The notes beneath the pieces are model-generated. The model saw only the letters and a list, made by a program, of their open reading frames with translations, had not been told where the DNA came from and did not search any database. The translations under genes and the position numbers were made by a program. DNA of 64,000 bases from Bradyrhizobium guangzhouense. GTDB lineage: Bacteria > Pseudomonadota > Alphaproteobacteria > Rhizobiales > Xanthobacteraceae. This document shows, piece after piece, positions 48,125 through 56,623 of this stretch (its first letter is position 1; every line of letters starts with the position of its first letter). The stretch spans positions 1,364,001 to 1,428,000 of the forward strand of contig NZ_CP030053.1 in the NCBI RefSeq assembly GCF_004114955.1, given 5' to 3'.

Positions 48125-48811
48125 ATGGTTTATCGGCGGACGCATCAAGTGGTTAAGCGCCTTGCGGCTCGGCGCAGCGCCATCCTGGCGGCGGCAAGGG
48201 AAGCCGCAGCCGAAGGCGGCATGGCGGCGGTGCAGATTGCGCCGGTTGCGGTCAGGGCCAATGTGGCGGCCGGCACGGTCTACCGCTACTTCCCCTCCAA
48301 GGCCGAGCTGATTTCCGAGCTGATCTCCGAAGTCTCCCGTGACGAGCTCGCGGCCATCAGGCGCGCGGCCGATGCCGCGCCGGGACCGTCCTCGGCGTTG
48401 GCGGCGGCCGTGACCACGGTGGCGGTCCATACCCTGTCGCAGCGGCGGCTCGCCTGGGGCATCCTGGCCGAGCCCGTCGATGTCGATGTCAGCGCCTCCA
48501 GGCTGGCCAGCCGCCGCGAGATCGCGGGTGAGATCGCCGCGCGGATCGACGCTGCGGTGCGCGCGGGCCATCTGCCGGCGCAGGACACGGCGCTCGCCGC
48601 CACCGCGCTGCTGGGCGCGCTGCATGAGGCCCTGGTCGGCCCGCTCGCGCCCGACAATCTCGAAGATCCCGTCAAGATGCGCGACGCCGTCCAGACCGTG
48701 ACGCTGCTGGCGCTGCGCGCCGTCGGCGTCATGGACGCCCGCGCGCGAGGTCTGGTGGTGCAGCAGACGTTGCTGCCGACGACCAAGGCGCTGGTCGGGG
48801 CTGCGGGCTGA
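48125..48811 (+). CDS. TetR/AcrR family transcriptional regulator
   Basis: A 228-residue regulator. The helix-turn-helix is IAPVAVRANVAAGTVYRYFP (about residues 38-60), after an Arg/Lys-rich N-terminus. The ligand domain ends PTTKALVGAAG. AGGAAG lies before ATG 48125. It is divergent from the PAP2 gene and convergent with the TOMM operon (20 bases from the dehydrogenase stop). It could regulate the PAP2 gene; a link with the TOMM operon is possible but not supported by an operator I can see there. Confidence 0.92.
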   Translation: MVYRRTHQVVKRLAARRSAILAAAREAAAEGGMAAVQIAPVAVRANVAAGTVYRYFPSKAELISELISEVSRDELAAIRRAADAAPGPSSALAAAVTTVAVHTLSQRRLAWGILAEPVDVDVSASRLASRREIAGEIAARIDAAVRAGHLPAQDTALAATALLGALHEALVGPLAPDNLEDPVKMRDAVQTVTLLALRAVGVMDARARGLVVQQTLLPTTKALVGAAG

Positions 48812-48831
48812 GTTGATCGATCGGACATGCT

Positions 48832-50304
48832 CTAGCCCGGGATCGGCCGTTGCGCGCTACGTCCCAGCGCGAACTGACCGACCGGTCCCTCGACGTGGAG
48901 TTCGAGCCCCGTCATTCTTGCGAACAGGTCAATGTTGCTGGTGCCGATCGCGCAGCCGCCAAGGCTCATGTCGGCCGCCGTCAGGTAGAACGTCTGGATC
49001 ATGCAGCCGACATCCTTCAGGACCAGCGAATATGCAATCGAGCTGTATTTCCAGGCGATCCGCCCGAAACGCGCGGCGATCGTGATCAGGATCTGCGGTG
49101 GCCCCGATGCGTCCATGGCAAACTCGGCCGTCGCGAGAAGCGCCCGGATCTGCTCGGGAGAGGCATCGAGCGAGACAAGCGCGTGGCGGCCCGCATCGTA
49201 GTGGTAAAATCCGCGGGCCAGACCCTCGCAGTTGGAGACCGCCAGATACAGCTCCAGCTCATACGCGCTGCCGGCCGCAGGATACGGCCGCGAGGTGTAG
49301 GTGACCTCGCCGCCTCCGCCGACATCGTCGCCGCTCTTCCATTCCGACAACACGCGGGCGGTCGTGCCGAGAAACTGCGCGAGCTCGGGAAGCGTGACGG
49401 GATTCCGGTCGTCGAAATCCCGCGTCGAATGGCGGGCGTGCAGCAGCCTGGTGAACGGCGATGCTGGCGCGGCCGAGACGAATTTGTCGAGGGAGACCGA
49501 CTTGCCGGTCCAGGACGGGCGCAATGCGGGCAGCGAGGGAACGGCGGCAGCATAGGCGTACGCGCCGCCAACCGGTTCGGAATGCCGGCCCTCCGTGCTG
49601 CGCGTGTGAAAAACGAGATCGTGGAAATCCCACAGAACGAGATTGCCGTCGCCTTCGTTTACTCGAAGTCCGTCTCCGTGTTTCGGATCGAGCTTGATCA
49701 ACATCCCGCCGTCGAGCAGCAATCCGAGCAACTCGATGTCCAGCGCTGCCGCCCGCCTGCGAAGGTTGCTGATCTTCTGAGGCCGTGACAGGCTCGCGAG
49801 CGTGGCGGCGATGGCGGGATCACCAATCCGGAACAGCGCGCCGGCGCGGGGCGATTCCAGCACCATCTCGTTGCCGCGCCGGCGCAGATAGGCGAAGCGC
49901 GACAAGACGAGGATATCGCCGTTCGACAGTTTTGCAGGCTCCGGCCAATATTCCGCGACCTGTGGCTCGATGACGACCATGTCTTGCGCGTCACGGGGCG
50001 AGAACAGCCGATAGTCGAGCAGCCCGTGCCATGCCAGCCGTCGCACCAGGACATGCACCTGCCTCGCGACGATACTTCGGCCGGCAAGGGAGGCAAGCGG
50101 CAAGCCGGTGGCGAGCGGGCCCGCGCGCTCGATCGCCGCGCGGCTGTATTGTCCGAGGTTGAGCGAATGATCGCCGGACACGGCGGCAACGCTTCCGTCG
50201 GCCTGCATGTGCAGGGAGAAACGGCCGTTCAGCCGGGCGGTGATGACGGATGCGACGTTCCTGGCCAACTTTTTCCGGGAGGTGCGCACGGAAATAGCCT
50301 TCAA
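48832..50304 (-). CDS. SagB-type FMN dehydrogenase of the TOMM (azole/azoline peptide) locus
   Basis: A 490-residue protein. The C-terminal half (about 260-490) is the SagB/ThcOx nitroreductase-like domain: LLHARHSTRDFDDRNPVTLP, RPYPAAGSAYELELYLAVSN, GFYHYDAGRHALVSLD, LKDVGCMIQTFYLTAADMSL and FALGR. It would oxidise azolines to azoles using FMN on a modified precursor peptide. The N-terminal 230 residues have no clear family and could bind the leader. Its ATG overlaps the cyclodehydratase stop by four bases (ATGA). It is the last gene of the minus-strand operon. Confidence 0.9.
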   Translation of the reverse strand: MKAISVRTSRKKLARNVASVITARLNGRFSLHMQADGSVAAVSGDHSLNLGQYSRAAIERAGPLATGLPLASLAGRSIVARQVHVLVRRLAWHGLLDYRLFSPRDAQDMVVIEPQVAEYWPEPAKLSNGDILVLSRFAYLRRRGNEMVLESPRAGALFRIGDPAIAATLASLSRPQKISNLRRRAAALDIELLGLLLDGGMLIKLDPKHGDGLRVNEGDGNLVLWDFHDLVFHTRSTEGRHSEPVGGAYAYAAAVPSLPALRPSWTGKSVSLDKFVSAAPASPFTRLLHARHSTRDFDDRNPVTLPELAQFLGTTARVLSEWKSGDDVGGGGEVTYTSRPYPAAGSAYELELYLAVSNCEGLARGFYHYDAGRHALVSLDASPEQIRALLATAEFAMDASGPPQILITIAARFGRIAWKYSSIAYSLVLKDVGCMIQTFYLTAADMSLGGCAIGTSNIDLFARMTGLELHVEGPVGQFALGRSAQRPIPG

Positions 50305-52541
50305 GTGTGCGGCAGGAACGGGGTCAGTTCGCTTTCCAGGCGCGGGCGATCCAGCAGTCCTAGCTTCACGGGCACATCGTAAAGCCGGCCGGGCCCGAAG
50401 CGACGATAGAAATGCCGCAAGCCAGGGACGAGCACCCTGACGACGGGGACCTCGACGTCGGGCCGCGTCTGGTCGAGCACGAGGAAATCGTATCCGGCGC
50501 GGACCGCGATCTCGACGCAGGCATTGACCTGGTCACGCGTATTGTCGTGAAGCTGGATGTCGGGCGCCGGTGGGACAATCGGGTTGTCGCTGGGAATCAA
50601 GAACGGATAATCGTCCAGCCGCAGCGGCGTGACACCGTCGAGCGATGGCTTCTCGCCGCTCCCGCCGCCCATCAAGCCGATCGACATGAACTGGGTGAGC
50701 TCGGTGAGCGAACGCAGCAGGGCGATGCGGCGATCGAAATGCGAACCGGACCCGAACTCGATGTTCTCGTGTCCATTTTGCATCCAGTGCATGATCGCAA
50801 CATAGGAGGGAATGCCGAGATCGCTGGTGATGTCGAGGACCCAGAGCCGGCGTCCCGCGTCGGCGAACTGGCGCTGCAGATCCCGTACGTAGGAATCCTC
50901 GAATTGCGCCAGATCGACTTCCGCACGCTGCACCCGGTTGTACCACCAGATCGCATAGGCATCGCGTTCGACCAGTTCGAGGAAGCCTTGAACGATGGCT
51001 TCCTCGCGTGTGTTGCCGGCCGCGCAACCGTTCGAATCCGTGTGGAAGCCGCCGTAGAAGAAATACAACAGGCCGGTCGGGAGATATTTGAATCGCTTGT
51101 CGCGCAGTGACCAGACCGGCGACCATTCGGTTTTCATCGCGGGATCGAAGGGCTCGGGAACCGGATGTGAATCGTCAGGCAGCGGGATATGCCTGTTTTG
51201 GAATTGCAGGTCGCTGAAGAACTGGACGTCGTTGGGCAGAAGTGCGTCACCGGGAGCGAAATCGGCGAAGCGTCGCGTCGTCCTGATCTCGTCACCCTGG
51301 AAAATGCCGGAATAGCGTTCGATCGCCTCCATCAGCGCGCTGGCCTCGCCCTGTTCGGCCGTGGAGCCCTTGCCGAAGCTGCCGCCGCTCAGGCCGGACC
51401 TGAGCTGGTCGACATTCCACGCCGGCGCAGAGAAATTGTGGTAGGCGAAAAAATTGGTGTTCATCGGCAGGTCCGCTTCGATCCGCTCGAGCCTGGACAC
51501 CACGCCGGTCAGTGGACTGACATGTTTGCGGTATCGCGCCACGGTGGCCCGCGACGTCACGGTGCGGTATCCGCCGCTGGTCATGACGAGACGTTTGCCT
51601 TCGGCAATCTCGATCGGCACGGCCGCCCGCCGCGGATTCCTCAGCTTCTTGCTGCCGCAGGTCGCGCATTGCGGACGTTTCGCAACGTAATGCTTGGCGA
51701 TGGCGGCCCCGGTGAGGTCGACGCTTGCGATGTGATCGCTGAGGTCAGTGCGAAATCCTGATGCAATCGCCTTCGCAATCTCAGTGGCAGCGAAGTGGAC
51801 CGCGGTCTGTCCCACACTGTCGCTGACCAGGGGCGATGTTGCGACCGCTTGCGCCGCCCCGCGATGGAGAAATCCCTTGATCTCGCGATTGCGGATCATG
51901 CGATCGTGCAGGCAGGTCCAGCAGGCGCTTTCGCCCGGCTTGAACACCGGGCCCACCAACGGAAAAACCCCGGAGGGCTGGACCAGCAGCCAAGGCGTTC
52001 CGTCGGCCACGCGGTCCCCGTTCAATTCGGCGAGCGCGGGTTCGAGGTAATCGTTCACGAGCGTGACGATGAGTTTTGGCGACCGCTTGGTGATTTGAAC
52101 TCCGAGCTTGGCGAGCGCCGCGCTCAGCTCGCCGGCGCCCTTGACGTCGATCGATTCCACCCGAACCGGCCAGTTGCGCAGGTTCTCTTCGGCGATTTCG
52201 GCAGGCAGGCCGAGGCTTGCCCAATATCCATCAATGGGGCTCGCCTGCGATGCTCCGCTGACAACGTAGCGGCGCTCCAGCAGACGCCGGATCGCTTCCT
52301 CGATCTCGGCCACGGGAAAGTGTTTCGAGAGCTGGCGGATGATGTCCCGGGCCGCGCGGCCATTCTTTCCGATCGCGGCCGCCACTGCGCAATAGAGCTC
52401 TCCGTGCAGGAAGAATTTGCGGTTCTCCGAATAGAGGCAGACCACATTGGGAGGAAGCAGATAGGCGGTGAAGTTCGGCGCGAAACGCAAAATGCTCTTG
52501 CGGATCGGCCTTGCGGTGCGGCGCTTTCGCTTTGATGTCAT
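50301..52541 (-). CDS. Fused leader-binding / YcaO cyclodehydratase (TOMM synthase)
   Basis: A 746-residue enzyme. The first 350 residues are the ThiF/E1-like leader-recognition part, with two zinc Cys pairs (CWTC near 210, CATC near 295). The rest is YcaO, with ATP/Mg motifs GKGSTAEQGEASALMEAIER and AAGNTREEAIVQGFLELVER. The combination installs thiazoline/oxazoline rings on Cys and Ser/Thr of a precursor by backbone phosphorylation. The C-terminus ends TPFLPHT rather than the classical PxPxP. It lies 249 bases after the precursor gene, beyond a terminator-like hairpin. Confidence 0.93.
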   Translation of the reverse strand: MTSKRKRRTARPIRKSILRFAPNFTAYLLPPNVVCLYSENRKFFLHGELYCAVAAAIGKNGRAARDIIRQLSKHFPVAEIEEAIRRLLERRYVVSGASQASPIDGYWASLGLPAEIAEENLRNWPVRVESIDVKGAGELSAALAKLGVQITKRSPKLIVTLVNDYLEPALAELNGDRVADGTPWLLVQPSGVFPLVGPVFKPGESACWTCLHDRMIRNREIKGFLHRGAAQAVATSPLVSDSVGQTAVHFAATEIAKAIASGFRTDLSDHIASVDLTGAAIAKHYVAKRPQCATCGSKKLRNPRRAAVPIEIAEGKRLVMTSGGYRTVTSRATVARYRKHVSPLTGVVSRLERIEADLPMNTNFFAYHNFSAPAWNVDQLRSGLSGGSFGKGSTAEQGEASALMEAIERYSGIFQGDEIRTTRRFADFAPGDALLPNDVQFFSDLQFQNRHIPLPDDSHPVPEPFDPAMKTEWSPVWSLRDKRFKYLPTGLLYFFYGGFHTDSNGCAAGNTREEAIVQGFLELVERDAYAIWWYNRVQRAEVDLAQFEDSYVRDLQRQFADAGRRLWVLDITSDLGIPSYVAIMHWMQNGHENIEFGSGSHFDRRIALLRSLTELTQFMSIGLMGGGSGEKPSLDGVTPLRLDDYPFLIPSDNPIVPPAPDIQLHDNTRDQVNACVEIAVRAGYDFLVLDQTRPDVEVPVVRVLVPGLRHFYRRFGPGRLYDVPVKLGLLDRPRLESELTPFLPHT

Positions 52542-52716
52542 CGGGGTCGCACGCTGATCCTGTTTGCGCCATGTTCGATCGTTGGCTTACGATGAACGCC
52601 TTGCCGGCCCGACCTTTCGTCGAGCACCACCGGATTTCTTGATATGAGTTGGAACACACTCGTTCGCCATCGGCAAGCCGAGCAGGAGAGCGAGGCGAAC
52701 GCGGTGGCCGCGACAG

Positions 52717-52749
52717 AAAATTGACCGGGTCGTGTGCGAGCCCGGCCAA
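52717..52749 (-). terminator. Terminator/attenuator between the TOMM precursor and enzyme genes
   Basis: On the minus strand TTGGCCGGG (52749-52741) and CCCGGTCAA (52729-52721) form a 9-bp stem with one G-U pair and an 11-base loop, then TTTTC. It lies 42 bases after the precursor stop. Partial termination here would make far more precursor mRNA than enzyme mRNA. Confidence 0.6.
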
Positions 52750-52790
52750 TGAAATTGCATCATGTCGATGTTGATTCAGATGCTTCTAGC

Positions 52791-53258
52791 CTAGCACCAG
52801 CGGCAGCGTCCCCATGATGCGCAGCACCCCGTGCAGGCTACTGGCACCGGCAACGGCAGCGGCAAGCCGATCCAGCCAACGCCACAGCCGCCACAGCCAC
52901 CGCAACCGACGCCGCAGCGACAGGCTCGACAACCTGCGCAACCTCTGCAGCCGCCACACCCTCTGCAGCCTCCGCAGCCGTGACAACCACCGCATCCTCG
53001 CGCCAGCAGCACCTGGCTCAATTCTTTCTTGTCGTAGGCAAGATGAAAGGTGGCGAGGCTGACGTCCGCGAGCTCTTCCTCGCTGAGCGCCGTATACCGA
53101 CCGGAATTGGAGTTCGGTCTTTGTTGGATCTCGTCGGTCTGCAACGCGGACGCTGCCGCGCTTCCAGCCAGTGAAAACGTCAGCCCGGCGAGGCCTAGCG
53201 CCGGTATCGCGGTTTTGGTTTTTCGGTTCTTTTTCGAAGCTTGTCTCGTCCGCCGCAT
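52791..53258 (-). CDS. TOMM/RiPP precursor peptide with Gly/Cys-rich core
   Basis: A 155-residue precursor. Residues 1-37 look like a Sec signal: a basic start (KKNRKTKT), a hydrophobic run (AIPALGLAGLTFSLAG) and ASA. Residues 38-87 are a leader with the acidic/hydrophobic block ALSEEELADVSLATFHLAYD. The core has Cys at 89, 92, 95, 98, 101, 104, 107, 110, 113, 115, 119, 122 and 125, then a Pro/Leu run (LPLPLPVPV) and Cys 142, 145, 146, 152 and 155 beside Trp and Arg. This resembles microcin B17 in composition. GGAGG precedes ATG 53258; a TTG 15 bases earlier is rejected. It is upstream of the modifying enzymes on the same strand. Confidence 0.88.
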   Translation of the reverse strand: MRRTRQASKKNRKTKTAIPALGLAGLTFSLAGSAAASALQTDEIQQRPNSNSGRYTALSEEELADVSLATFHLAYDKKELSQVLLARGCGGCHGCGGCRGCGGCRGCAGCRACRCGVGCGGCGGCGVGWIGLPLPLPVPVACTGCCASWGRCRWC

Positions 53259-53341
53259 GGCCGCATCCTCCAAGGCTTCAAGAAGGCTTCAGGTCCGATC
53301 GCCGTGCAGTGATCCTACGCCGGGCAAAAAGGGCGGGCAAG

Positions 53342-53380
53342 ATTCGCACGTACACAAAAGAGTAAGAGCCTATTCGCACG
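53342..53380. promoter_or_regulatory. Direct repeat upstream of the TOMM precursor gene
   Basis: ATTCGCACG occurs at 53342-53350 and 53372-53380, in direct orientation and 30 bp apart (about three turns). It lies 84-122 bases upstream of the precursor ATG and could bind an activator. It is also 104 bases or more from the VOC gene start. Confidence 0.35.
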
Positions 53381-53483
53381 CATTCATCTTCATGAACGAC
53401 ATCGCGGCAATTTCTTGTCGATATCGATGGACGGCCGTGATGCGGTGCGCAATCGTCAGGGAAGCTCAACCGGAGAGGCGAGC

Positions 53484-54353
53484 GTGGCCGAACAATTTGG
53501 ACGCTTCGTTTGGTACGAGCTTCTGACGACGGACGTGCCGTCGGCCGCAGCTTTTTACGCCGAGATTGTCGGCTGGGCCGTGAAGGATGCCTCGAGCCCG
53601 GAACTTGCCTACACGCTGCTGACGGCGGGGGCAGCTCCGGTCGTCGGGCTCATGGATCTCCCCGAGGAGGGAGTGCGGATGGGGGCCACGCCGAGATGGC
53701 TCGGCTATGTCGGCGTCGATGACATGGTTGCGACGGTCGCGCAGGTCCTCCGACTGGGAGGCGCCATCCTGGTATCGCCGACCGACAGCAATATCGGCCG
53801 CATTTCGGTGGTCGCCGATCCGCAAGGAGCGACGTTTGCGTTGGTCACCCGGCTGGCCTTTGGCCCGGCGCAAACGAGCGGGTCGTATCAGCCCGGACGC
53901 GTGGGCTGGCACGAGTTGCTGGCTGAACACCGAGGCGAGGTCTTTCCATTTTATGGCAAGCTTCTCGGCTGGCGACAGTCCTCAGCCGAAGTGGATCCGG
54001 CCAGCGTGTATGATTTGTTTTCGGTGGCCGGGAAGACGATCGGCGGCATGCTCACCAAGCTCCCGAGCGTATCGCACGCCTCTTGGCTTCATTACTTCAA
54101 TGTCGAGGACGTCGGCGCCGCGGCCCGGCGGGTCAACACCGGCGGGGGCCGCGTCCTTCACCAGCCGATCGAGTTGCCCGATGGCGGCTGGATCGTGCGA
54201 TGTGTCGACCCTCAAGGCGCCCTCTTTGCACTCCAGGGCGCCTGGGATCACAAGGGCGGCGAAAAATCCTCCAGCCCGGAACTCAGCTGGTCCTCCGAAT
54301 GGGGCGGCATTGCTTCGCGGGGCAGGATGGTGATCCACAAGACCAGGCGTTAA
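53484..54353 (+). CDS. VOC family protein with two tandem glyoxalase-like domains
   Basis: A 289-residue protein. The first VOC domain begins FGRFVWYELLTTDVPSAAAF and the second GRVGWHELLAEHRGEVFPFY, each ending in a D-PQG-F-L type strand (DPQGATFALV, DPQGALFALQ). Such proteins are often annotated as glyoxalase or hydroxylase-like. GGAGAGG lies five bases before GTG 53484, so that start is preferred over upstream TTG or ATG codons. It is divergent from the TOMM precursor. Function unknown. Confidence 0.88.
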   Translation: MAEQFGRFVWYELLTTDVPSAAAFYAEIVGWAVKDASSPELAYTLLTAGAAPVVGLMDLPEEGVRMGATPRWLGYVGVDDMVATVAQVLRLGGAILVSPTDSNIGRISVVADPQGATFALVTRLAFGPAQTSGSYQPGRVGWHELLAEHRGEVFPFYGKLLGWRQSSAEVDPASVYDLFSVAGKTIGGMLTKLPSVSHASWLHYFNVEDVGAAARRVNTGGGRVLHQPIELPDGGWIVRCVDPQGALFALQGAWDHKGGEKSSSPELSWSSEWGGIASRGRMVIHKTRR

Positions 54354-54419
54354 ACGCGGCCAACCGGCTACTGTGCATGGGGTTGTTTTCGCGTTTTGGT
54401 CGGCGGCCGGCCGGCCGCC

Positions 54420-55856
54420 TCAGATGTTCGCGTCGCCCTCAGGGCCGACGGAGGCAATGCGCACCATGTTGGTGGTGCCGGGAATGCCGAGCGGCACGCC
54501 GGCGACGATGATGACGCGCTGGCCGGCGCGGACGAAACCGTCGCGGAAAGCGATCTGGCCGGCGCGGTTCACCATGTCGTCCTGGTCGCGCGCATCTTCC
54601 GCCACCACGCAATGCACGCCCCAGACCACCGCGAGCCGGCGTCCGGCCGTGATATTCGGCGTGATCGCCACGATCGGCGGCTTCGGCCGCTCGCGCGCCA
54701 CGCGCACGGCGGTCGAGCCGGAACTGGTCCAGCAGATCAGGGCAGGCAGGTCGAGCGTCTCGGCGATCTGCCGGGCGGCGTCCGCGATGGCGTCGCCGGC
54801 GGTGGATTCCGGCGCGGGCCGCTGGGCCATGATCACGTCTCGATAGATCGGGTCGCGCTCGACCTCCTCGCCGATGCGGTTCATGGTCGAAACAGCCTCG
54901 ACCGGGAATTTGCCGGCCGCCGATTCCGCCGACAGCATGATGGCGTCGGCGCCCTCATAGACGGCGGTGGCGACGTCGGAGACTTCGGCGCGGGTCGGCA
55001 CCGGCGACTGGATCATCGATTCCAGCATCTGGGTCGCGACCACCACCGGCTTGCCGGCGCGGCGCGCCATGCGCGTCATCTGCTTCTGCAGGCTCGGCAC
55101 GCGCTCCAGCGGCAGCTCGACGCCGAGGTCGCCGCGCGCCACCATCAGCGCGTCGGAGGCCTCGATGATGTCGGCGAGGCGGTCGATCGCCTGCGGCTTC
55201 TCGATCTTGGCCATCACGGCGGCGCGGCCGCGGATCATTTTCTTGGCTTCGATCACGTCGTCGGCGCGCTGCACGAAGGACAGCGCGATCCAGTCGACGC
55301 CGGTGACCAGCGCAGCCTCGAGGTCGGCGCGGTCCTTCGGCGTCATCGCCGAGACCGGCAGGTCGGTGTCCGGAAGGCTGACGCCCTTGCGGTCACTCAT
55401 CTTGCCGCCGACCACGACCCGCGTCACCGCGTGCTCCTTGGTGGTTTCCTCCGCGATCAGCCGCACCTTGCCGTCGTCGAGCAGCAGCGCGTGGCCGGGC
55501 CGCAGGGCTGCCAGAATCTCCGGATGGGGAAGGTTGACGCGGGTGGCGTCACCAGGCGTCTTGTCGGAATCGAGCGTGAAGGTCTGGCCGTTCTGGAGCT
55601 GCACCGCGCCTTCGGCGAACGCGCCGAGCCGGAGCTTGGGGCCCTGGAGATCGACCAGGATGCCGATCGGGCGGCCGTAGCTGCTTTCGACATTGCGGAT
55701 CGTCGCCACCAGCTCCCGCATCTTGTCGTGCGGGGTGTGGCTCATGTTGATGCGGAACACGTCGGCGCCGGCCTCGAACAGGCGGCGGATCATCGCGAGG
55801 TCCGAGGAGGCAGGTCCAAGGGTCGCGAGAATCTTGATACGGCGAAGACGCCTCAT
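54420..55856 (-). CDS. pyk: Pyruvate kinase
   Basis: A 478-residue enzyme that converts phosphoenolpyruvate and ADP to pyruvate and ATP. Motifs: KILATLGPASSD at the start, FRINMSHT, DLQGPKLRLG, the active-site MAKIEKPQAIDRLADII, ARGDLGVELPLERVP and MLESMI. The C-terminal domain is complete. The ATG overlaps the stop of the upstream DUF1036 gene by four bases. A GGCGGCCGGCCGGCCGCC palindrome follows the gene but has no T-run. Length is typical. Confidence 0.97.
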   Translation of the reverse strand: MRRLRRIKILATLGPASSDLAMIRRLFEAGADVFRINMSHTPHDKMRELVATIRNVESSYGRPIGILVDLQGPKLRLGAFAEGAVQLQNGQTFTLDSDKTPGDATRVNLPHPEILAALRPGHALLLDDGKVRLIAEETTKEHAVTRVVVGGKMSDRKGVSLPDTDLPVSAMTPKDRADLEAALVTGVDWIALSFVQRADDVIEAKKMIRGRAAVMAKIEKPQAIDRLADIIEASDALMVARGDLGVELPLERVPSLQKQMTRMARRAGKPVVVATQMLESMIQSPVPTRAEVSDVATAVYEGADAIMLSAESAAGKFPVEAVSTMNRIGEEVERDPIYRDVIMAQRPAPESTAGDAIADAARQIAETLDLPALICWTSSGSTAVRVARERPKPPIVAITPNITAGRRLAVVWGVHCVVAEDARDQDDMVNRAGQIAFRDGFVRAGQRVIIVAGVPLGIPGTTNMVRIASVGPEGDANI

Positions 55857-56455
55857 GGCTTATTTCCAGACGGTGGTGGCGAGGAAGCTGGCGGGAGGCC
55901 AGGTGCGGCGGGGGGCGTACCACCGGGCGGACTATTGGGCAAACCCGGAACGCCGCCACCAGGCCCAACAGGGCCGGGCATGCCGGGGACACGCGGTTGC
56001 GCGGAAGGCTGCTCATTGGCGTCGGTGAGCTGCACCGTCCAGGCCCGCTGCTCGCCGGTGTCGACCTCGAAATAGCCGGTCCGGTCATAGCCGCGCGCCA
56101 GGCAGTCTTCGGTGCCGCGGATGGTGAACTCCTTGTCGCGCGAGCACATGAAGGCCTGCCCCGACCATTCGCCGCCGCGGTCGTAGTCGATCGCGTAGAT
56201 GTAATAATAGCGGGCGATCAGCGTTCCCCGTAGCAGGGTCTCGCAGGAGCGGGACGAGATGTTCCACCAGCCTTCGGTGGTCCAGCCGTCGGCGTCCTTG
56301 TAGCCGAGCGCGATGCCGACCCGGCTTGAGGTGTTGTTGCAGAGCCGGAAATCGGCCGAGGCTGGGCTGGCCCAGAAGCAAAACAGGCCAACCGCGAGCA
56401 CCGGGACCAACCGGGCGAGCAGGCGAAGGGGGGAGCGGGGAGATTCGGCGATCAT
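55853..56455 (-). CDS. DUF1036 secreted protein
   Basis: A 200-residue protein. A signal or membrane segment (LARLVPVLAVGLFCFWASPA, residues about 12-32) precedes the DUF1036 domain: DFRLCNNTSSRVGIALGYKD, GWTTEGWWNISSRSCETLL, YYYIYAIDYDRGGEWSG. The last 50 residues are Pro/Gly-rich. It is usually found next to pyk in this group and here overlaps the pyk ATG (ATGA), so the two are co-translated. The function is unknown; some relatives are periplasmic. The ATG at 56455 gives a clean signal region. Confidence 0.88.
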   Translation of the reverse strand: MIAESPRSPLRLLARLVPVLAVGLFCFWASPASADFRLCNNTSSRVGIALGYKDADGWTTEGWWNISSRSCETLLRGTLIARYYYIYAIDYDRGGEWSGQAFMCSRDKEFTIRGTEDCLARGYDRTGYFEVDTGEQRAWTVQLTDANEQPSAQPRVPGMPGPVGPGGGVPGLPNSPPGGTPPAAPGLPPASSPPPSGNKP

Positions 56456-56623
56456 TGTCGCGGAACGTATACCAGATGATTGACGATTTGGCGTAGGGCC
56501 GGGGAACTGCCCATTGATCGGCCCAGCGGCCGTTTGCGCCGCGATATGGCAAAATCTGTGACACGACCCCACCTGATCCCGTAAGGGTGACTACCATCAA
56601 GGGCGCAGCCGAGGATTCCTGCC

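Noticed and set aside
52861..52995. CRISPR or DNA tandem repeat
   Set aside because: The periodicity comes from the GCxGC codon pattern of the precursor's CxxC core; there are no spacers.
54400..54425. Terminator for pyk
   Set aside because: The GGCGGCC-GGCC-GGCCGCC palindrome has no T-run on the minus strand.
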